NCBI RefSeq assembly: GCF_027587205.1 | Contig: NZ_JAPDOD010000046.1 | Coordinates: forward strand, 1 to 64,000 | Reading direction: 5' to 3' | Length of the DNA stretch: 64,000 nucleotides | Source of the DNA: Solirubrobacter ginsenosidimutans | Lineage (GTDB): Bacteria; Actinomycetota; Thermoleophilia; Solirubrobacterales; Solirubrobacteraceae | In this document: piece by piece, positions 1 to 8,726 of the stretch | Layout: each line of letters begins with the position of its first letter | How positions within the stretch are numbered: position 1 is the stretch's first letter | Position numbers and translations under genes: made by a program | The notes under the pieces: generated by a model | The model's database searches: none | Seen by the model: only the letters and a program-made list of their open reading frames with translations | What the model was told of the DNA's origin: nothing

Positions 1-1
1 G

Positions 2-823
2 CCGTCTGCCGCCCCGCCCTCGGTGGCGCCGCCCGCCGAGGCGGCGGCCGCGCCCGTCGTGCCGTCCGCCGCCCCGCCCTCGGCCACACCGTCGTCGGCG
101 GTGCCCGTCGCAGCGCGGCCGTCGGCCGGGGCGCGCGAGGCGTTCGTCGAGGCGTGGGCAATCCGCGCCGCGGCGGAGGCGGCCGGGCTGCGCTTGGCCG
201 ATGGGGTCTACGCGAACGCCGCGGCCGCGCTCAATGCCGGCAAGCACCTGGTGCTGACCGGGGCGCGGGGGTCGGGCAAGACGACGCTGGCGCTCGCGAT
301 CGCGCGGGCCGCGGCGCAGGCGGGACACGCGAAGGGGGCGACCGTCGTCACCGGCGCGCCCGCGCACCCGCTCGTCACCGACGCCGCGGCGCGGGGCCGG
401 TGGGTGATCGCGGACGAGCTCGATCAGGCCGATCTCGACGCGGCGCTCAAGCCGCTCTCCACACTGCTCGCCGGCGTGCCGGTCACGGTCGATGGTCAGG
501 AGGCCGCGCCCGCGAACGGCTGGCGCATCGTCGCGACCTGGAACGGCTCCCCGCCGCGTGGGGAGGCCGTGCTGCGGCGCTTCGCCGCGATCGACGTCGC
601 CCGCCCGCCGATCGACGAGCTCAAAGCACTGGTGCGCCAGGACGACCCGACGGCGCAGGAGGCCGTCGAGACCCTGCTCGCGCTCGGGCTGCCGGTCGGA
701 GCGGGCGTTCTCAAAGAAGCCGCCGACCACATCGAGGCGCGGCAGGCCGCCGTGCCCACGGACGCCTCGACGCTCGCCGACGAGGCGGTCGCGGCGTACA
801 TCTCACCCCTGATCGACCTGTGA
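2..823 (+). CDS. MoxR-like AAA ATPase, 5' end outside window
   Basis: The frame is open to the left edge, so the start is probably outside the window; the first in-window start codon is a GTG at 23. The visible N-terminus is a Pro/Ala/Val-rich linker in which a segment recurs (bases 2-23 and 62-83 are nearly identical). Numbered from 23, an ATPase core follows: Walker A GARGSGKTT near residues 80-88, Walker B WVIADELD near 127-134, a sensor-1-like IVATWN near 169-174, and LRRF near 184-187, as in MoxR AAA proteins. MoxR ATPases usually act as chaperones that remodel or insert cofactors into partner proteins. The stop overlaps the next start (GTGA), so it is translationally coupled to a small putative metallopeptidase. 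The specific client is unknown. Confidence 0.8.
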   Translation, partial: PSAAPPSVAPPAEAAAAPVVPSAAPPSATPSSAVPVAARPSAGAREAFVEAWAIRAAAEAAGLRLADGVYANAAAALNAGKHLVLTGARGSGKTTLALAIARAAAQAGHAKGATVVTGAPAHPLVTDAAARGRWVIADELDQADLDAALKPLSTLLAGVPVTVDGQEAAPANGWRIVATWNGSPPRGEAVLRRFAAIDVARPPIDELKALVRQDDPTAQEAVETLLALGLPVGAGVLKEAADHIEARQAAVPTDASTLADEAVAAYISPLIDL

Positions 824-1176
824 TCCGCCGGACCGAACAAGAACGCGCCGCCCTCACACGCGCCAAAGCGACCCTCGACCAGCTCGACTTCTATCCCAAG
901 CCGGTGAAGATCGACCACGTCCGCATCCTGCACGTGCCGTGGCTCTTCAAGCTGCCGTGGTTCAACCGCTTCGACGGCTACGAGATGGGCCCGCTGATCC
1001 TGCTCAAGCACCCGCTCAGCGACACCTCGCCGAGCCTGATCGCCCACGAGCTGTGCCACGTGTGGCAGGACCAGGACCACCGGCTGAAGATGTGGTGGAG
1101 CTACGTCCGCGGGGGGTACGCGAACAACCCACATGAAGTCGAAGCGCGCCACGCCGGCGCGGCGGCCGCCGCGTAG
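820..1176 (+). CDS. Small putative zinc metallopeptidase (HExxH)
   Basis: 118 residues starting at a GTG that overlaps the stop of the AAA ATPase gene by 4 bases. A single HELCH motif (about residues 76-80, context IAHELCHVWQ) and a downstream NPHEVEAR segment (about 103-110) look like a zinc-binding HExxH plus a Glu ligand, as in small gluzincin-like peptidase domains. The region before it is aromatic and basic (HVPWLFKLPWF). No signal peptide or membrane segment is visible. The tight coupling to a MoxR-type ATPase suggests that the two act together, but substrate and activity are not inferable. The family is not recognised by name. Confidence 0.7.
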   Translation: MIRRTEQERAALTRAKATLDQLDFYPKPVKIDHVRILHVPWLFKLPWFNRFDGYEMGPLILLKHPLSDTSPSLIAHELCHVWQDQDHRLKMWWSYVRGGYANNPHEVEARHAGAAAAA

Positions 1177-1649
1177 TGGATCCCACCGCGCTCATCGCCC
1201 TCGCCCGCCACGGCGAGGAGATCGCGACCGCCCGCGCGTTCCTGCAGAAGGCGCACGCGACCCGCGTCGTCCTGCTCCTGCACACGCCCGACGGCGAGAC
1301 CGCGATGCTCGACTCCACCCCCGAGGGCGTGGAGATCACCGAGGGCGACACCGTCACCCAGATCCCGGCGACCGCGGCCGTCCCCGTGCCCCCGCGCGCG
1401 CTCCCGGAGATCCGGCCCACGCCGGCGACCGCCATCCACATCGACACGACGACGGGTGAGCTCGCCGCGCCGCTGGGGACCGTCGATCACCTGGCGGAGA
1501 TCACGCTCGCGCTCGCCAAGGCCTTCGGTGGCCTGACCGTCGCGACCGCGGAGTTCCCCACCCACGACCCGTCCCTCCCGATCACCTTCGCCGCCCGCGA
1601 AGGCGAACGGGTCGTCCTGCAGGCGGGCGACGAGCAGTACGAGCTGTGA
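1176..1649 (+). CDS. Hypothetical protein in ATPase operon
   Basis: 157 residues from a GTG that shares one base with the previous stop (TAGTG). No domain is recognised. The sequence starts with a helical segment (ALIALARHGEEIATARAFLQKA) and continues as acidic, threonine- and proline-rich sequence with no Cys pairs, membrane segments or signal peptide, so it is probably cytoplasmic. Its stop overlaps the next GTG start. It therefore sits as the third of four translationally coupled genes (AAA ATPase, HExxH protein, this protein, acetyltransferase). Confidence 0.65.
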   Translation: MDPTALIALARHGEEIATARAFLQKAHATRVVLLLHTPDGETAMLDSTPEGVEITEGDTVTQIPATAAVPVPPRALPEIRPTPATAIHIDTTTGELAAPLGTVDHLAEITLALAKAFGGLTVATAEFPTHDPSLPITFAAREGERVVLQAGDEQYEL

Positions 1650-2149
1650 GGATCCGCCCGGAGGAACCGGAGGACTTCGCCGCGCTGCGCGAGCTCCACC
1701 GGAGGGCGTTCGCGCCCGGCGAGTACGAGGCCGACGTCGTCGAAGCTCTCCGCGCCGCCTACGCCCACGTCCCCGAACTGTGCCTCGTGGCGATATCCGA
1801 CGACGACGCGATCCTCGGGCACGTGATGATCAGCCACGGGCTCGTCGACGTGTATTTCGCGTTCGCGCTCGGCCCGATCGCCGTGGACCCGGCCCATCAG
1901 AACCAGGGAATCGGCAGCGCGCTGATGCGCGAGGTGATCGAGCGCGCGAGCCAAACGGAGTACCCGCTGATCGCCCTCCTCGGCCATCCGGCGTACTACC
2001 CGCGCTTCGGCTTTCGCCCCGCCGAAGCGACATTCGGGATCACCACCACCTACGACGCGGCGCCCGAGGCGTGGCTGGCGCTCGCCCTCCCCGCGTACGA
2101 ACCGCACATCCGCGGCGCGTTCAGCTTCGCCGAAGCCTTCGGCGACTAG
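1646..2149 (+). CDS. GNAT family N-acetyltransferase (YhbS-like)
   Basis: 167 residues beginning at GTG 1646, overlapping the previous stop by 4 bases. The acetyl-CoA binding motif A is clear: AVDPAHQNQGIGSALM near residues 79-94, matching the Q/RxxGxG/A signature. The following ALLGHPAYYPRFGF segment (about 110-123) is typical of the YhbS-like branch of the GNAT superfamily. The enzyme should transfer an acetyl group from acetyl-CoA to an amine, but the substrate is unknown. It ends the four-gene operon; the next gene has its own ribosome binding site about 50 bases later. Confidence 0.88.
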   Translation: MRIRPEEPEDFAALRELHRRAFAPGEYEADVVEALRAAYAHVPELCLVAISDDDAILGHVMISHGLVDVYFAFALGPIAVDPAHQNQGIGSALMREVIERASQTEYPLIALLGHPAYYPRFGFRPAEATFGITTTYDAAPEAWLALALPAYEPHIRGAFSFAEAFGD

Positions 2150-2214
2150 ACCTTCGTGCAGTCGGGGAATAGAGACGTCTGACTCTGCCGATTACGGGTA
2201 GGAGGATGGCCAGG

Positions 2215-2604
2215 ATGTTGCACCAGCGCCACTACACCGCCGAGCAGGCGAACGCGCTCCTCCCTGAGGTCCGCGTGACGGTCCGCCGCCTTCAGAACGC
2301 CAAGCGCGTCCTCCAGGACGAGGGCTTCGACTCGGGCTTCGCGACGCTCGCCGACGTGGTCGGCGGCGCGTTCCCGGGACTCGTTCGCGCGCAGGCCGCC
2401 GTGGCCGCGACGCTGGGCTTCGAGCACCTGGAGGAGCTGGACCTGCTGGTCCGGGACCTCGAGGCGGGGTTGATCGACTTCCCCGCGTTGCGCGACGGGC
2501 GCGAGGTGTACCTGTGCTGGCAGGCCGACGAGCAGGAAGTCGGCCACTGGCACGCGGCGGAGACCGGCTATCCGAGCCGCCTCCCGCTCGATCCCTGGCT
2601 GTAA
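2215..2604 (+). CDS. DUF2203 family protein
   Basis: 129 residues. The YTAEQANALLPEVR opening and the C-terminal block DLEAGLIDFPALRDGREVYLCWQ followed by EVGHWHAAETGYPSR match the DUF2203 family, small cytoplasmic proteins of unknown function found in actinobacteria, Deinococcus and firmicutes. Two in-frame ATGs are possible. GGAGG at 2201-2205 abuts the ATG at 2206 but lies 9 bases before the ATG at 2215, so 2215 is preferred. It stands alone between the acetyltransferase operon and a two-component system. Confidence 0.85.
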   Translation: MLHQRHYTAEQANALLPEVRVTVRRLQNAKRVLQDEGFDSGFATLADVVGGAFPGLVRAQAAVAATLGFEHLEELDLLVRDLEAGLIDFPALRDGREVYLCWQADEQEVGHWHAAETGYPSRLPLDPWL

Positions 2605-2649
2605 GCGCCTTCTTACCCGGTTCTCAGTTAATTCCCAGAGGATGTGCTT

Positions 2650-3312
2650 GTGCGCATCCTCGTGGTGGACGATGAACCCTCGGTCCGCGACGCGCTGGAC
2701 CGGGCGCTGCGCATGGACGGCTACCGCGTGCAGGTCGCCGCGGACGGGACGGAGGCGCTCGACGCGCTCGCCCACACGCCGCCGGACGCGATCGTCCTCG
2801 ACGTCCTGATGCCCGAGCCCGACGGGCTCGAGGTCTGCCGCAGACTGCGCGCCGCCGGCGACCGCACCCCGGTGCTGATGCTCACCGCGCGCGACGCCGT
2901 CCCCGATCGCGTCAAAGGCCTCGACGCGGGCGCCGACGACTACCTCGTCAAGCCGTTCGCGCTGGAGGAGCTGGGCGCGCGGCTGCGAGCGCTGCTGCGC
3001 AGGACCGGCGGCCCCGTCGAGGACACGCTGCGCTACGCGGGCATCGAGCTCGACCCGGCCGGGCACACCGTGCACCGCGACGACCGCCTGATCGAACTCA
3101 CCCGCACAGAGTTCCTGCTCCTGGAGCTGCTGATGAACCACCCGCGCCAGGTGCTGACGCGAACGCAGATCTTCGAGCACGTGTGGGGCTATGACTTCGG
3201 CCCGAGCTCCAACTCGCTGGAGGTCTACGTCGGCTACCTGCGCCGCAAGCTCGGCGACCCGCGGGTCATCCAGACGGTGCGCGGCGTCGGCTACGTCCTG
3301 CGCGACAAGTGA
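2650..3312 (+). CDS. OmpR-family response regulator
   Basis: 220 residues. The receiver domain (about 1-115) has the acidic pair DDE near 7-9, phospho-acceptor D51 ([12 protein letters not shown]), T79 and K101 (VKPF). A winged-helix DNA-binding domain follows (about 125-220: [48 protein letters not shown]). GTG 2650 is preferred over GTG 2644 because AGAGGA at 2637-2642 then has usable spacing. The stop overlaps the kinase start, so the two form a pair. It resembles MprA-type regulators of cell-envelope stress, and the downstream lipoprotein and efflux genes are its probable targets. Confidence 0.93.
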   Translation: MRILVVDDEPSVRDALDRALRMDGYRVQVAADGTEALDALAHTPPDAIVLDVLMPEPDGLEVCRRLRAAGDRTPVLMLTARDAVPDRVKGLDAGADDYLVKPFALEELGARLRALLRRTGGPVEDTLRYAGIELDPAGHTVHRDDRLIELTRTEFLLLELLMNHPRQVLTRTQIFEHVWGYDFGPSSNSLEVYVGYLRRKLGDPRVIQTVRGVGYVLRDK

Positions 3313-4646
3313 GCTTCCGCAGACGGCTCGCGCTGTCCTGCGCCGCCGCGGTGGCGGTCGTGGTCGTGTTCGGCTCCGGTCTCGCCTACTGGATCGTCTC
3401 CGACACGCTGCACGGCCAGGTCGACAGCTCGCTGCGCGACCAGGCGACGCTCGGCGCGGTCACGATGGCCGAACCCGGGCCGGGCACGGTGGCGACGGGC
3501 GACCAGCTGCTGACGACCGCCGCGGCACCGGTGTACAAGCAGGTGGTCAGGATCTCGCGGCGCGAGGCGCTGCCGCCCGCGCTCTCGCCGGACGATCCCG
3601 ACCTCAAGGCGGTGGCCAACGGCTCCAAGCCGCCGTTCTTCGCCGATCGCCAGATCGGCGGTGACCCCTGGCGGGTCTACATCTCGCGCGGCGGCGACGG
3701 GCTGGCGATCTTCCTCGCCCGCCCGCTGAACGAGACCTACCACGCGCTCTCGACGCTGCGCCTGGCGCTCGGGTTGCTCGCGCTCGCGGGAATCGTCCTC
3801 GCGGTCGTGCTCTCGAGACTCGCGACGCGGACGGCGATCCGTCCCGTGACGACGCTGACCGAGGCCGCGGAGCACGTCGCGTCGACCCGCGACCTCTCGC
3901 GCCGGATCGAGACGCAGGGCGAGGACGAGGTCTCACGCCTGGCGACCTCCTTCAACACCATGCTCGAAGCGCTCGAGCGCAGCCAGAGAGCGCAGCGCCA
4001 GCTCGTCGCCGACGCCTCGCACGAGTTGCGCACGCCGCTCACCTCGCTGCGCACCAACCTCGAGGTCCTGGCCAAGGGCGGCCCGCCGGACGCCGGCGAC
4101 CGCGACCGCCTGCGCGCGGACCTCGTCGCACAGCTGGAGGAGCTGAGCGCGCTCGTCGGCGACCTGGTGGAGCTCGCCCGCGATGAGGAGCCCGAGGAGC
4201 CGTCGGTGGAGGACGTGCGGCTCGACCGGCTCGTCGCCGCCGCGGTCGAGCGGGCCCGCCGGCACGCGCACGCCGTGACCTTCGCGACCGCGCTGGAGCC
4301 CGCGCTCGTCCTCGGCGTTCCCGCCCGGCTCGACCGCGCCGTCGCGAACCTGCTCGACAACGCCGCCAAGTGGAGCCCCGCCGGCTCGGTGATCGACGTC
4401 CGCCTGCGCGACGGCGAGCTGACCGTGCGCGATCGCGGTCCGGGGATCGAGCAGCAGGACCGCGACCAGGTCTTCGACCGCTTCTTCCGCAGCGACTCCG
4501 CCCGCGGGCGGCCCGGCTCCGGCCTCGGCCTGGCGATCGTGCGCCAGGTCGCCGAAGGGCACGGCGGGAGCGTCGCCGCGGAGGCCGCCGAGGGCGGCGG
4601 CGCGCTGCTGCGGCTGCGGCTGCCGGTCCTCTCAGCAAATCCCTAG
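3309..4646 (+). CDS. Sensor histidine kinase (MprB-like)
   Basis: 445 residues from a GTG overlapping the regulator stop. Membrane segments lie near 7-30 and 150-170, bracketing an extracellular sensor region of about 120 residues. HAMP sequence ([13 protein letters not shown]...) leads to a HisKA box [17 protein letters not shown] with phospho-acceptor H238. The ATP-binding domain has an N box ([11 protein letters not shown]), G1 (VRDRGPGI), an F box (VFDRFFR) and G2 ([12 protein letters not shown]). It should phosphorylate the adjacent OmpR-type regulator in response to an envelope signal. The downstream lipoprotein starts about 37 bases after the stop. Confidence 0.92.
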   Translation: MSFRRRLALSCAAAVAVVVVFGSGLAYWIVSDTLHGQVDSSLRDQATLGAVTMAEPGPGTVATGDQLLTTAAAPVYKQVVRISRREALPPALSPDDPDLKAVANGSKPPFFADRQIGGDPWRVYISRGGDGLAIFLARPLNETYHALSTLRLALGLLALAGIVLAVVLSRLATRTAIRPVTTLTEAAEHVASTRDLSRRIETQGEDEVSRLATSFNTMLEALERSQRAQRQLVADASHELRTPLTSLRTNLEVLAKGGPPDAGDRDRLRADLVAQLEELSALVGDLVELARDEEPEEPSVEDVRLDRLVAAAVERARRHAHAVTFATALEPALVLGVPARLDRAVANLLDNAAKWSPAGSVIDVRLRDGELTVRDRGPGIEQQDRDQVFDRFFRSDSARGRPGSGLGLAIVRQVAEGHGGSVAAEAAEGGGALLRLRLPVLSANP

Positions 4647-4682
4647 GTTCGGCTGAAGCCGGTCTCATGCCCGACCGGCGAG

Positions 4683-5225
4683 ATGTCTTTCATGAAGACC
4701 CGCCTGTTCCTCGTCGCCGTCGCGGCGACCGCCTCGCTCGCCGGCTGCGGCGCCGAGGACACCCCCACGTCGGCCGGAGCCAAGCCAAGTCAGAGCCAGG
4801 AGACGGCCAACAAGAAGGCGATGCTCGACTTCGCGCGCTGCATGCGCGAAAACGGCGTCGACATGCCCGACCCGCAGTTCGAGGGCGGGAGGGTCACGCA
4901 GAAGATGAGCAAGACCAACCCGGACACGATGCGCAAGGCCGAGGCGGCGTGCGCGAAGTACCGCGACAAGGTCAAGGCGCCCGACATCTCCGACTCGCAG
5001 AAGGCGGAGTTCAAGAAGGCCGCGCTGGCCAACGCCCGCTGCATGCGCGAGCACGGGATCGACTTCCCGGACCCGCAGTTCGACACCAGCGGCGGCGCGC
5101 GGATCCGGCTCGGCAAGGGCCTCAATCCGGACTCGCCGAAGTTCCAGGCGGCGCAGAAGGCGTGCGAGTCGACGCTGCCGATGGGCGGCCCCAGCACGAC
5201 CAGCGCCGGCGGAGGCGAGAAGTGA
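4683..5225 (+). CDS. Secreted lipoprotein with duplicated ARCMRE motif
   Basis: 180 residues with a lipoprotein signal: basic start, hydrophobic run, and lipobox ASLAGC giving lipid-modified C22. The mature part contains two copies of one unit, FARCMRENGVDMPDPQFEGG (about 50-69) and ANARCMREHGIDFPDPQF (about 118-135), each followed by a helix ending in a second Cys (AACAKY, KACEST), so two intramolecular disulphides are plausible. The ATG at 4692 is an alternative start. It overlaps the next gene by one base (TGATG) and sits between the two-component pair and the efflux genes, so it is likely an extracytoplasmic partner of that transporter. No function is known to me for the motif. Confidence 0.85.
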   Translation: MSFMKTRLFLVAVAATASLAGCGAEDTPTSAGAKPSQSQETANKKAMLDFARCMRENGVDMPDPQFEGGRVTQKMSKTNPDTMRKAEAACAKYRDKVKAPDISDSQKAEFKKAALANARCMREHGIDFPDPQFDTSGGARIRLGKGLNPDSPKFQAAQKACESTLPMGGPSTTSAGGGEK

Positions 5226-6247
5226 TGAAGCGCCGGCTGGCCGGCGGCGCCGCGGCCGTGGCGGTCGCGGCGGGCGCCGTGGTGGTGGCGACCGGCGGCG
5301 AGGACCCCGTGCGCGCGGCGGAGCCGTCACCCGCGCGGGCGACCGCGACCGTCGAGCGCACCGACCTGGTGGACCGCGAGAGCATCTCCGGCACGCTCGG
5401 CTACGACGACGCCGGGACCCTCGCGTCCGCCGCCGCGGGCGTGCTCACCGGGCTGCGCGAGCCGGGCTCGATCGTCACCCGCGGCCACTCGCTCTACGAC
5501 TTCGACGACAAGCCCGCCGCGTTCGTCTTCTACGGCACGCTCCCGGCGTGGCGCGACTTCGCGCCCGGGATGACCGACGGCGCGGACGTCAAGCAGCTCG
5601 AGCGCAACCTGCGCGCGCTCGGCTATGACCCGGGCGACGTCGACGGCGACTGGACGTGGGAGACCACCGGCGCGGTCGAGGACTTCCAGCGCGACCGCGA
5701 CCTCGACGACACCGGCAAGCTCTCGCGCGGCGCGGTCGTGTTCCGTTCCGGGCCGACGCGGGTGGGTGAGGCGAAGGCGGTCGTGGGCGATCAGGTGGCG
5801 CCGGGGAAGCCGCTCGGCGAGCTCGCCTCGACCGCGCGGGTGGTCACCGTCGACCTCGATGCCGCGCGGCAGCGGTTGGCGCGCGTGGGTGATCGGGTGA
5901 CCGTCGATCTGCCGTCCGGGCAGTCGGTCGGCGGGCGGATCGCGGCGGTCGGCAAGGTCGCGACCAAGCACGGCGACGACACGACGATCAGCGTGACCGT
6001 CCACGTGTCCGGGCGGGTGGGGAACCTCGATCAGGCGCCGGTCGACGTCGGCTTCGCCGTCGAGCGCCGGCGCGGCGCGCTGGCCGTGCCGGTCAAGGCG
6101 CTGCTCGCCCGCCAGGGCGGCGGGTACGCGGTCGAGGTCGTCGGGCGCGGGATGGTGCGGGTCACGCCCGGCCTCTACGCCGACGACCTCGTCGAGGTCG
6201 AGGGCGACGGGCTGCACGAGGGCGACAAGGTGGTGACGGCGCTATGA
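5225..6247 (+). CDS. Efflux periplasmic-adaptor-like protein with peptidoglycan-binding domain
   Basis: 340 residues starting at ATG 5225 inside the TGATG overlap; GGAGGCGAG lies just upstream. A basic N-terminus and one membrane anchor (about 5-23) precede an HlyD/MacA-like barrel-lipoyl region ([22 protein letters not shown]). A peptidoglycan-binding type 1 domain is inserted near 120-162 ([34 protein letters not shown]). The lipoyl half then resumes ([15 protein letters not shown]) with a C-terminal beta domain ([10 protein letters not shown]). Such adaptors occur with MacB-type transporters in monoderm bacteria and probably attach the pump to the wall. A 4-base overlap links it to the ATPase gene. 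Confidence 0.86.
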   Translation: MKRRLAGGAAAVAVAAGAVVVATGGEDPVRAAEPSPARATATVERTDLVDRESISGTLGYDDAGTLASAAAGVLTGLREPGSIVTRGHSLYDFDDKPAAFVFYGTLPAWRDFAPGMTDGADVKQLERNLRALGYDPGDVDGDWTWETTGAVEDFQRDRDLDDTGKLSRGAVVFRSGPTRVGEAKAVVGDQVAPGKPLGELASTARVVTVDLDAARQRLARVGDRVTVDLPSGQSVGGRIAAVGKVATKHGDDTTISVTVHVSGRVGNLDQAPVDVGFAVERRRGALAVPVKALLARQGGGYAVEVVGRGMVRVTPGLYADDLVEVEGDGLHEGDKVVTAL

Positions 6248-6957
6248 CCGTCGTGCCGGACGTCGAGCCGGCCGCCGCCGCCGCGAACGGCCGCGCCGAT
6301 GCCGTGCTCCGGCTCGTCGATGTCCGCAAGGCCTATCCCGGCGGCGTCGAGGCGCTGCGCGGCGTCTCGCTGACCGTCCGCTCGGGCGAGGCCGTCGCCG
6401 TCGTCGGGCCGTCCGGGTCGGGCAAGTCGACGCTCCTGCACGTGATGGGGACGCTCGAGCGCCAGACCGCGGGTGAGGTGCACGTCGCCGGCCAGGACAC
6501 GGCGAAGCTCGGGGAGCGGGCGCTCGCGGCGTTGCGCGCCCGCGAGATCGGGTTCGTGTTCCAGCAGTTCTTCCTGCTCGAAGGGATGAGCGCGCTCGAC
6601 AACGTCGCGACCGGGCTGCTCTACACCGGCGCCGCGCAGTCCGCACGCCGCGCCCGAGCGCGCGAGGCGCTCGAGGCGGTGGGGCTGGAGCACCGGCTCA
6701 CCCACTCGCCCTCCAAACTCTCGGGTGGCGAGCGTCAGCGGGTCGCGATCGCGCGGGCGCTCGTGGGGCGCCCGGCGATCCTGTTCGCCGACGAGCCGAC
6801 CGGCAACCTGGACTCCCGCACCGGCGCGAGCATCCTCGCGCTGCTGCAGGAGCTGCACGCGGGTGGGTCGACGATCGTCACGATCACGCACGACCTGGCG
6901 ATCGCCGACGCGTTCCCCCGGCGGGCCGAGATCCGCGACGGGGAGCTGGTCGCGTGA
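6244..6957 (+). CDS. ABC transporter ATP-binding protein (MacB/LolD type)
   Basis: 237 residues with complete ABC motifs: Walker [10 protein letters not shown] (about 55-63), Q-loop VFQQFFLL (about 105-112), signature [15 protein letters not shown] (about 159-173), Walker [14 protein letters not shown] and H-loop TITHD. The DEPTGNLDS wording and short length are typical of the MacB/LolD/FtsE class that drives mechanotransmission rather than classical import. It overlaps the adaptor and permease genes by 4 bases on each side, so the stoichiometry is translationally linked. It powers export or extraction of an envelope substrate, possibly an antimicrobial peptide or lipid. Confidence 0.94.
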   Translation: MTVVPDVEPAAAAANGRADAVLRLVDVRKAYPGGVEALRGVSLTVRSGEAVAVVGPSGSGKSTLLHVMGTLERQTAGEVHVAGQDTAKLGERALAALRAREIGFVFQQFFLLEGMSALDNVATGLLYTGAAQSARRARAREALEAVGLEHRLTHSPSKLSGGERQRVAIARALVGRPAILFADEPTGNLDSRTGASILALLQELHAGGSTIVTITHDLAIADAFPRRAEIRDGELVA

Positions 6958-8123
6958 CCGCCGCCGACGTCTTCCGCACCGGCGCGCTCGGCCTGCGCAC
7001 CCGCCGCGCGCGAGCGGCCCTGTCGGCGCTGGGCATCGCGATCGGCGTCGCCTCGATGGTGGCGGTGCTCGGCATCTCGGAGTCCTCCAAGAGCGACCTG
7101 CTGGCGCAACTGGACCGGCTCGGCACCAACCTGCTGCAGGTCGCGCCGGGCCAGTCCTTCATGGGCGACGACTCGGTGCTGCCGGAGGCCGCGGCCCCGA
7201 TGCTCCGGCGCGTCGACGGCGTCGAGTCCGTCGCGGCGATCGCGGCCGTGAGCGGGAAGACCGTGCGCCGCTCGCCCTACATCGACGAGGCCGAGACCGG
7301 CGGCATCGGTGTCGCGGCGGCGGACCCGTCGCTGCGCGCCGCGGTCGGCGCCACCATGCACCGCGGCACGTTCCTGAACGCCGCGACCGGCCGCTACCCG
7401 GCGGTGGTGCTCGGCTCGGAGGCGGCGAACACGCTCGGGATCGACGACACCGGCTCGCGGGTGTGGCTAGGCGGGCGCTGGTTCACGGTCGTCGGCATCC
7501 TCGATCCGGCCACGCTGGCGCCGTCGCTCGACAGCGCCGCGCTGATCGGCTTCGACGCCGCCGCCGACCTCTTCGATGCCGATCGCAACGCCTCGACGGT
7601 GTTCGTGCGGGTCGACCAGGACCGCGTCGAGGCCGTGCGCAACCTGCTCGGGCGCACCGCCAACCCGCAGCGCCCGGAAGAGGTCCAGATCTCGCGCCCG
7701 TCGGACGCGCTGGAGGCGAGGGCCGCGGCCAAGACCGCCTTCACCTCGCTCTTCCTCGGCCTGGGTGCCGTCGCCCTGCTCGTCGGCGGCGTCGGGATCG
7801 CCAACGTGATGGTCATCTCCGTCCTCGAGCGCCGCTCGGAGATCGGCCTGCGCCGCGCGCTCGGCGCCACCCGCCGCGACGTCGGCGTGCAGTTCCTGTC
7901 GGAGTCGCTGCTGCTCGCCGGCCTCGGCGGCGCGGCGGGCACGCTGCTCGGCGCCGCGGTCACCCTCGGCTACGCCACCCACGAAGGCTGGACCACGGCC
8001 GTCCCCACGATCGCCCTCGCGGGCGGCGTGATCGTGGCCGTCGTCGCCGGTGGCGTCGCGGGCCTCTACCCAGCGTTGCGCGCCGCCCGCCTCTCACCCA
8101 CGGAAGCCCTCCGCGGCACCTAG
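6954..8123 (+). CDS. MacB/FtsX-type ABC permease
   Basis: 389 residues with the MacB topology: one membrane helix near 20-40 ([20 protein letters not shown]), a large extracytoplasmic MacB_PCD domain (about 45-255) and three C-terminal helices in an FtsX domain (about 262-375) containing [30 protein letters not shown], the hallmark of this family. It completes the regulator-kinase-lipoprotein-adaptor-ATPase-permease unit. A dispersed inverted-repeat element begins almost immediately after the TAG stop and may close the transcript. Confidence 0.93.
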   Translation: MTAADVFRTGALGLRTRRARAALSALGIAIGVASMVAVLGISESSKSDLLAQLDRLGTNLLQVAPGQSFMGDDSVLPEAAAPMLRRVDGVESVAAIAAVSGKTVRRSPYIDEAETGGIGVAAADPSLRAAVGATMHRGTFLNAATGRYPAVVLGSEAANTLGIDDTGSRVWLGGRWFTVVGILDPATLAPSLDSAALIGFDAAADLFDADRNASTVFVRVDQDRVEAVRNLLGRTANPQRPEEVQISRPSDALEARAAAKTAFTSLFLGLGAVALLVGGVGIANVMVISVLERRSEIGLRRALGATRRDVGVQFLSESLLLAGLGGAAGTLLGAAVTLGYATHEGWTTAVPTIALAGGVIVAVVAGGVAGLYPALRAARLSPTEALRGT

Positions 8124-8126
8124 CGG

Positions 8127-8206
8127 TTTAAGGGGGGGTCAGACCCCTCAACAATTCTTTTGGCTCTGCAGCGTGCTTCGCAATGTTGAGGGGTCTGACC
8201 CCTTAA
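8127..8206. repeat. Dispersed inverted-repeat element, copy 1
   Basis: The arms at about 8127-8156 and 8181-8206 pair through a 19-base core, GGGGTCAGACCCCTCAACA, and its complement, with further pairing outward (TTAAG). Each arm also holds a small dyad of its own, GGGGTC-A/T-GACCCC. The loop contains TTGGCTCTGCAGCG. A second copy lies at 34530-34606 in the opposite orientation. Its position right after a stop codon would also suit a transcription terminator. Confidence 0.85.
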
Positions 8207-8305
8207 TCGTGGGATACCGACAGTTACGGGCGTGGTGCTGACACCCCGATCCGCGCTGGGCCTTCCGGTGATCGGTTTCGGCGAGCAACGAAGTCATGCG
8301 CGAAG

Positions 8306-8354
8306 GGGGTGCGTCCGGAATGTTGCCTGTGGGGAAACATTCCGGACGCACCCC
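8306..8354. repeat. Perfect 19-bp inverted repeat (hairpin)
   Basis: GGGGTGCGTCCGGAATGTT at 8306-8324 is the exact reverse complement of 8336-8354, leaving an 11-base loop. No T-tract follows, so it is not a standard intrinsic terminator. It differs in sequence from the neighbouring 8127-8206 element. It could be a second REP-like class or a structured RNA. Confidence 0.8.
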
Positions 8355-8558
8355 ACCAACGCGCCAACTCGACCAGTGCGAACCTGATCGAAACCCGGGA
8401 TTTGTCGCTCAAACGCGCATGGTCGACCACGGCGATTGGCACAGCGCAGGTTGAGGGATCCTCAAGGCGTCCCAACACAATCCCAACGCGCCCGCTGGTG
8501 AAGTGGGTGGCACGCAGCCGACGGTTTCCCTCCTGACCCCACCGACGGTTGGCGATAC

Positions 8559-8613
8559 CGGCCGCGGCGCCTCCCCCATACCCCCCCGGAGGCGCCGCGG
8601 CCGTCTTCTTCCT
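8559..8613 (+). terminator. Strong intrinsic terminator in an otherwise gene-free gap
   Basis: CGGCCGCGGCGCCTCC at 8559-8574 pairs perfectly with 8588-8603 (16 bp) around a C-rich loop and is followed on the plus strand by TCTTCTTCCT. It lies about 435 bases after the permease stop, further than expected for that operon, so it may end an unannotated transcript. In the rest of the 8124-8726 gap I see only the two repeats above and no convincing ORF or RNA family. Confidence 0.6.
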
Positions 8614-8726
8614 GGTGGGAGCTCGCGGCAGGGTGAGCGTGGTCGCCGGCGGACGCGGCGATGAACCAACCTGATTCCAACGACACGTCCCGCCGCTTCC
8701 AACGGGCGAGCGCGCACGGTAGAGCC

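Noticed and set aside
8127..8206. CRISPR repeat
   Set aside because: There are only two copies in the window, 26 kb apart and inverted, with no spacer array or cas genes.
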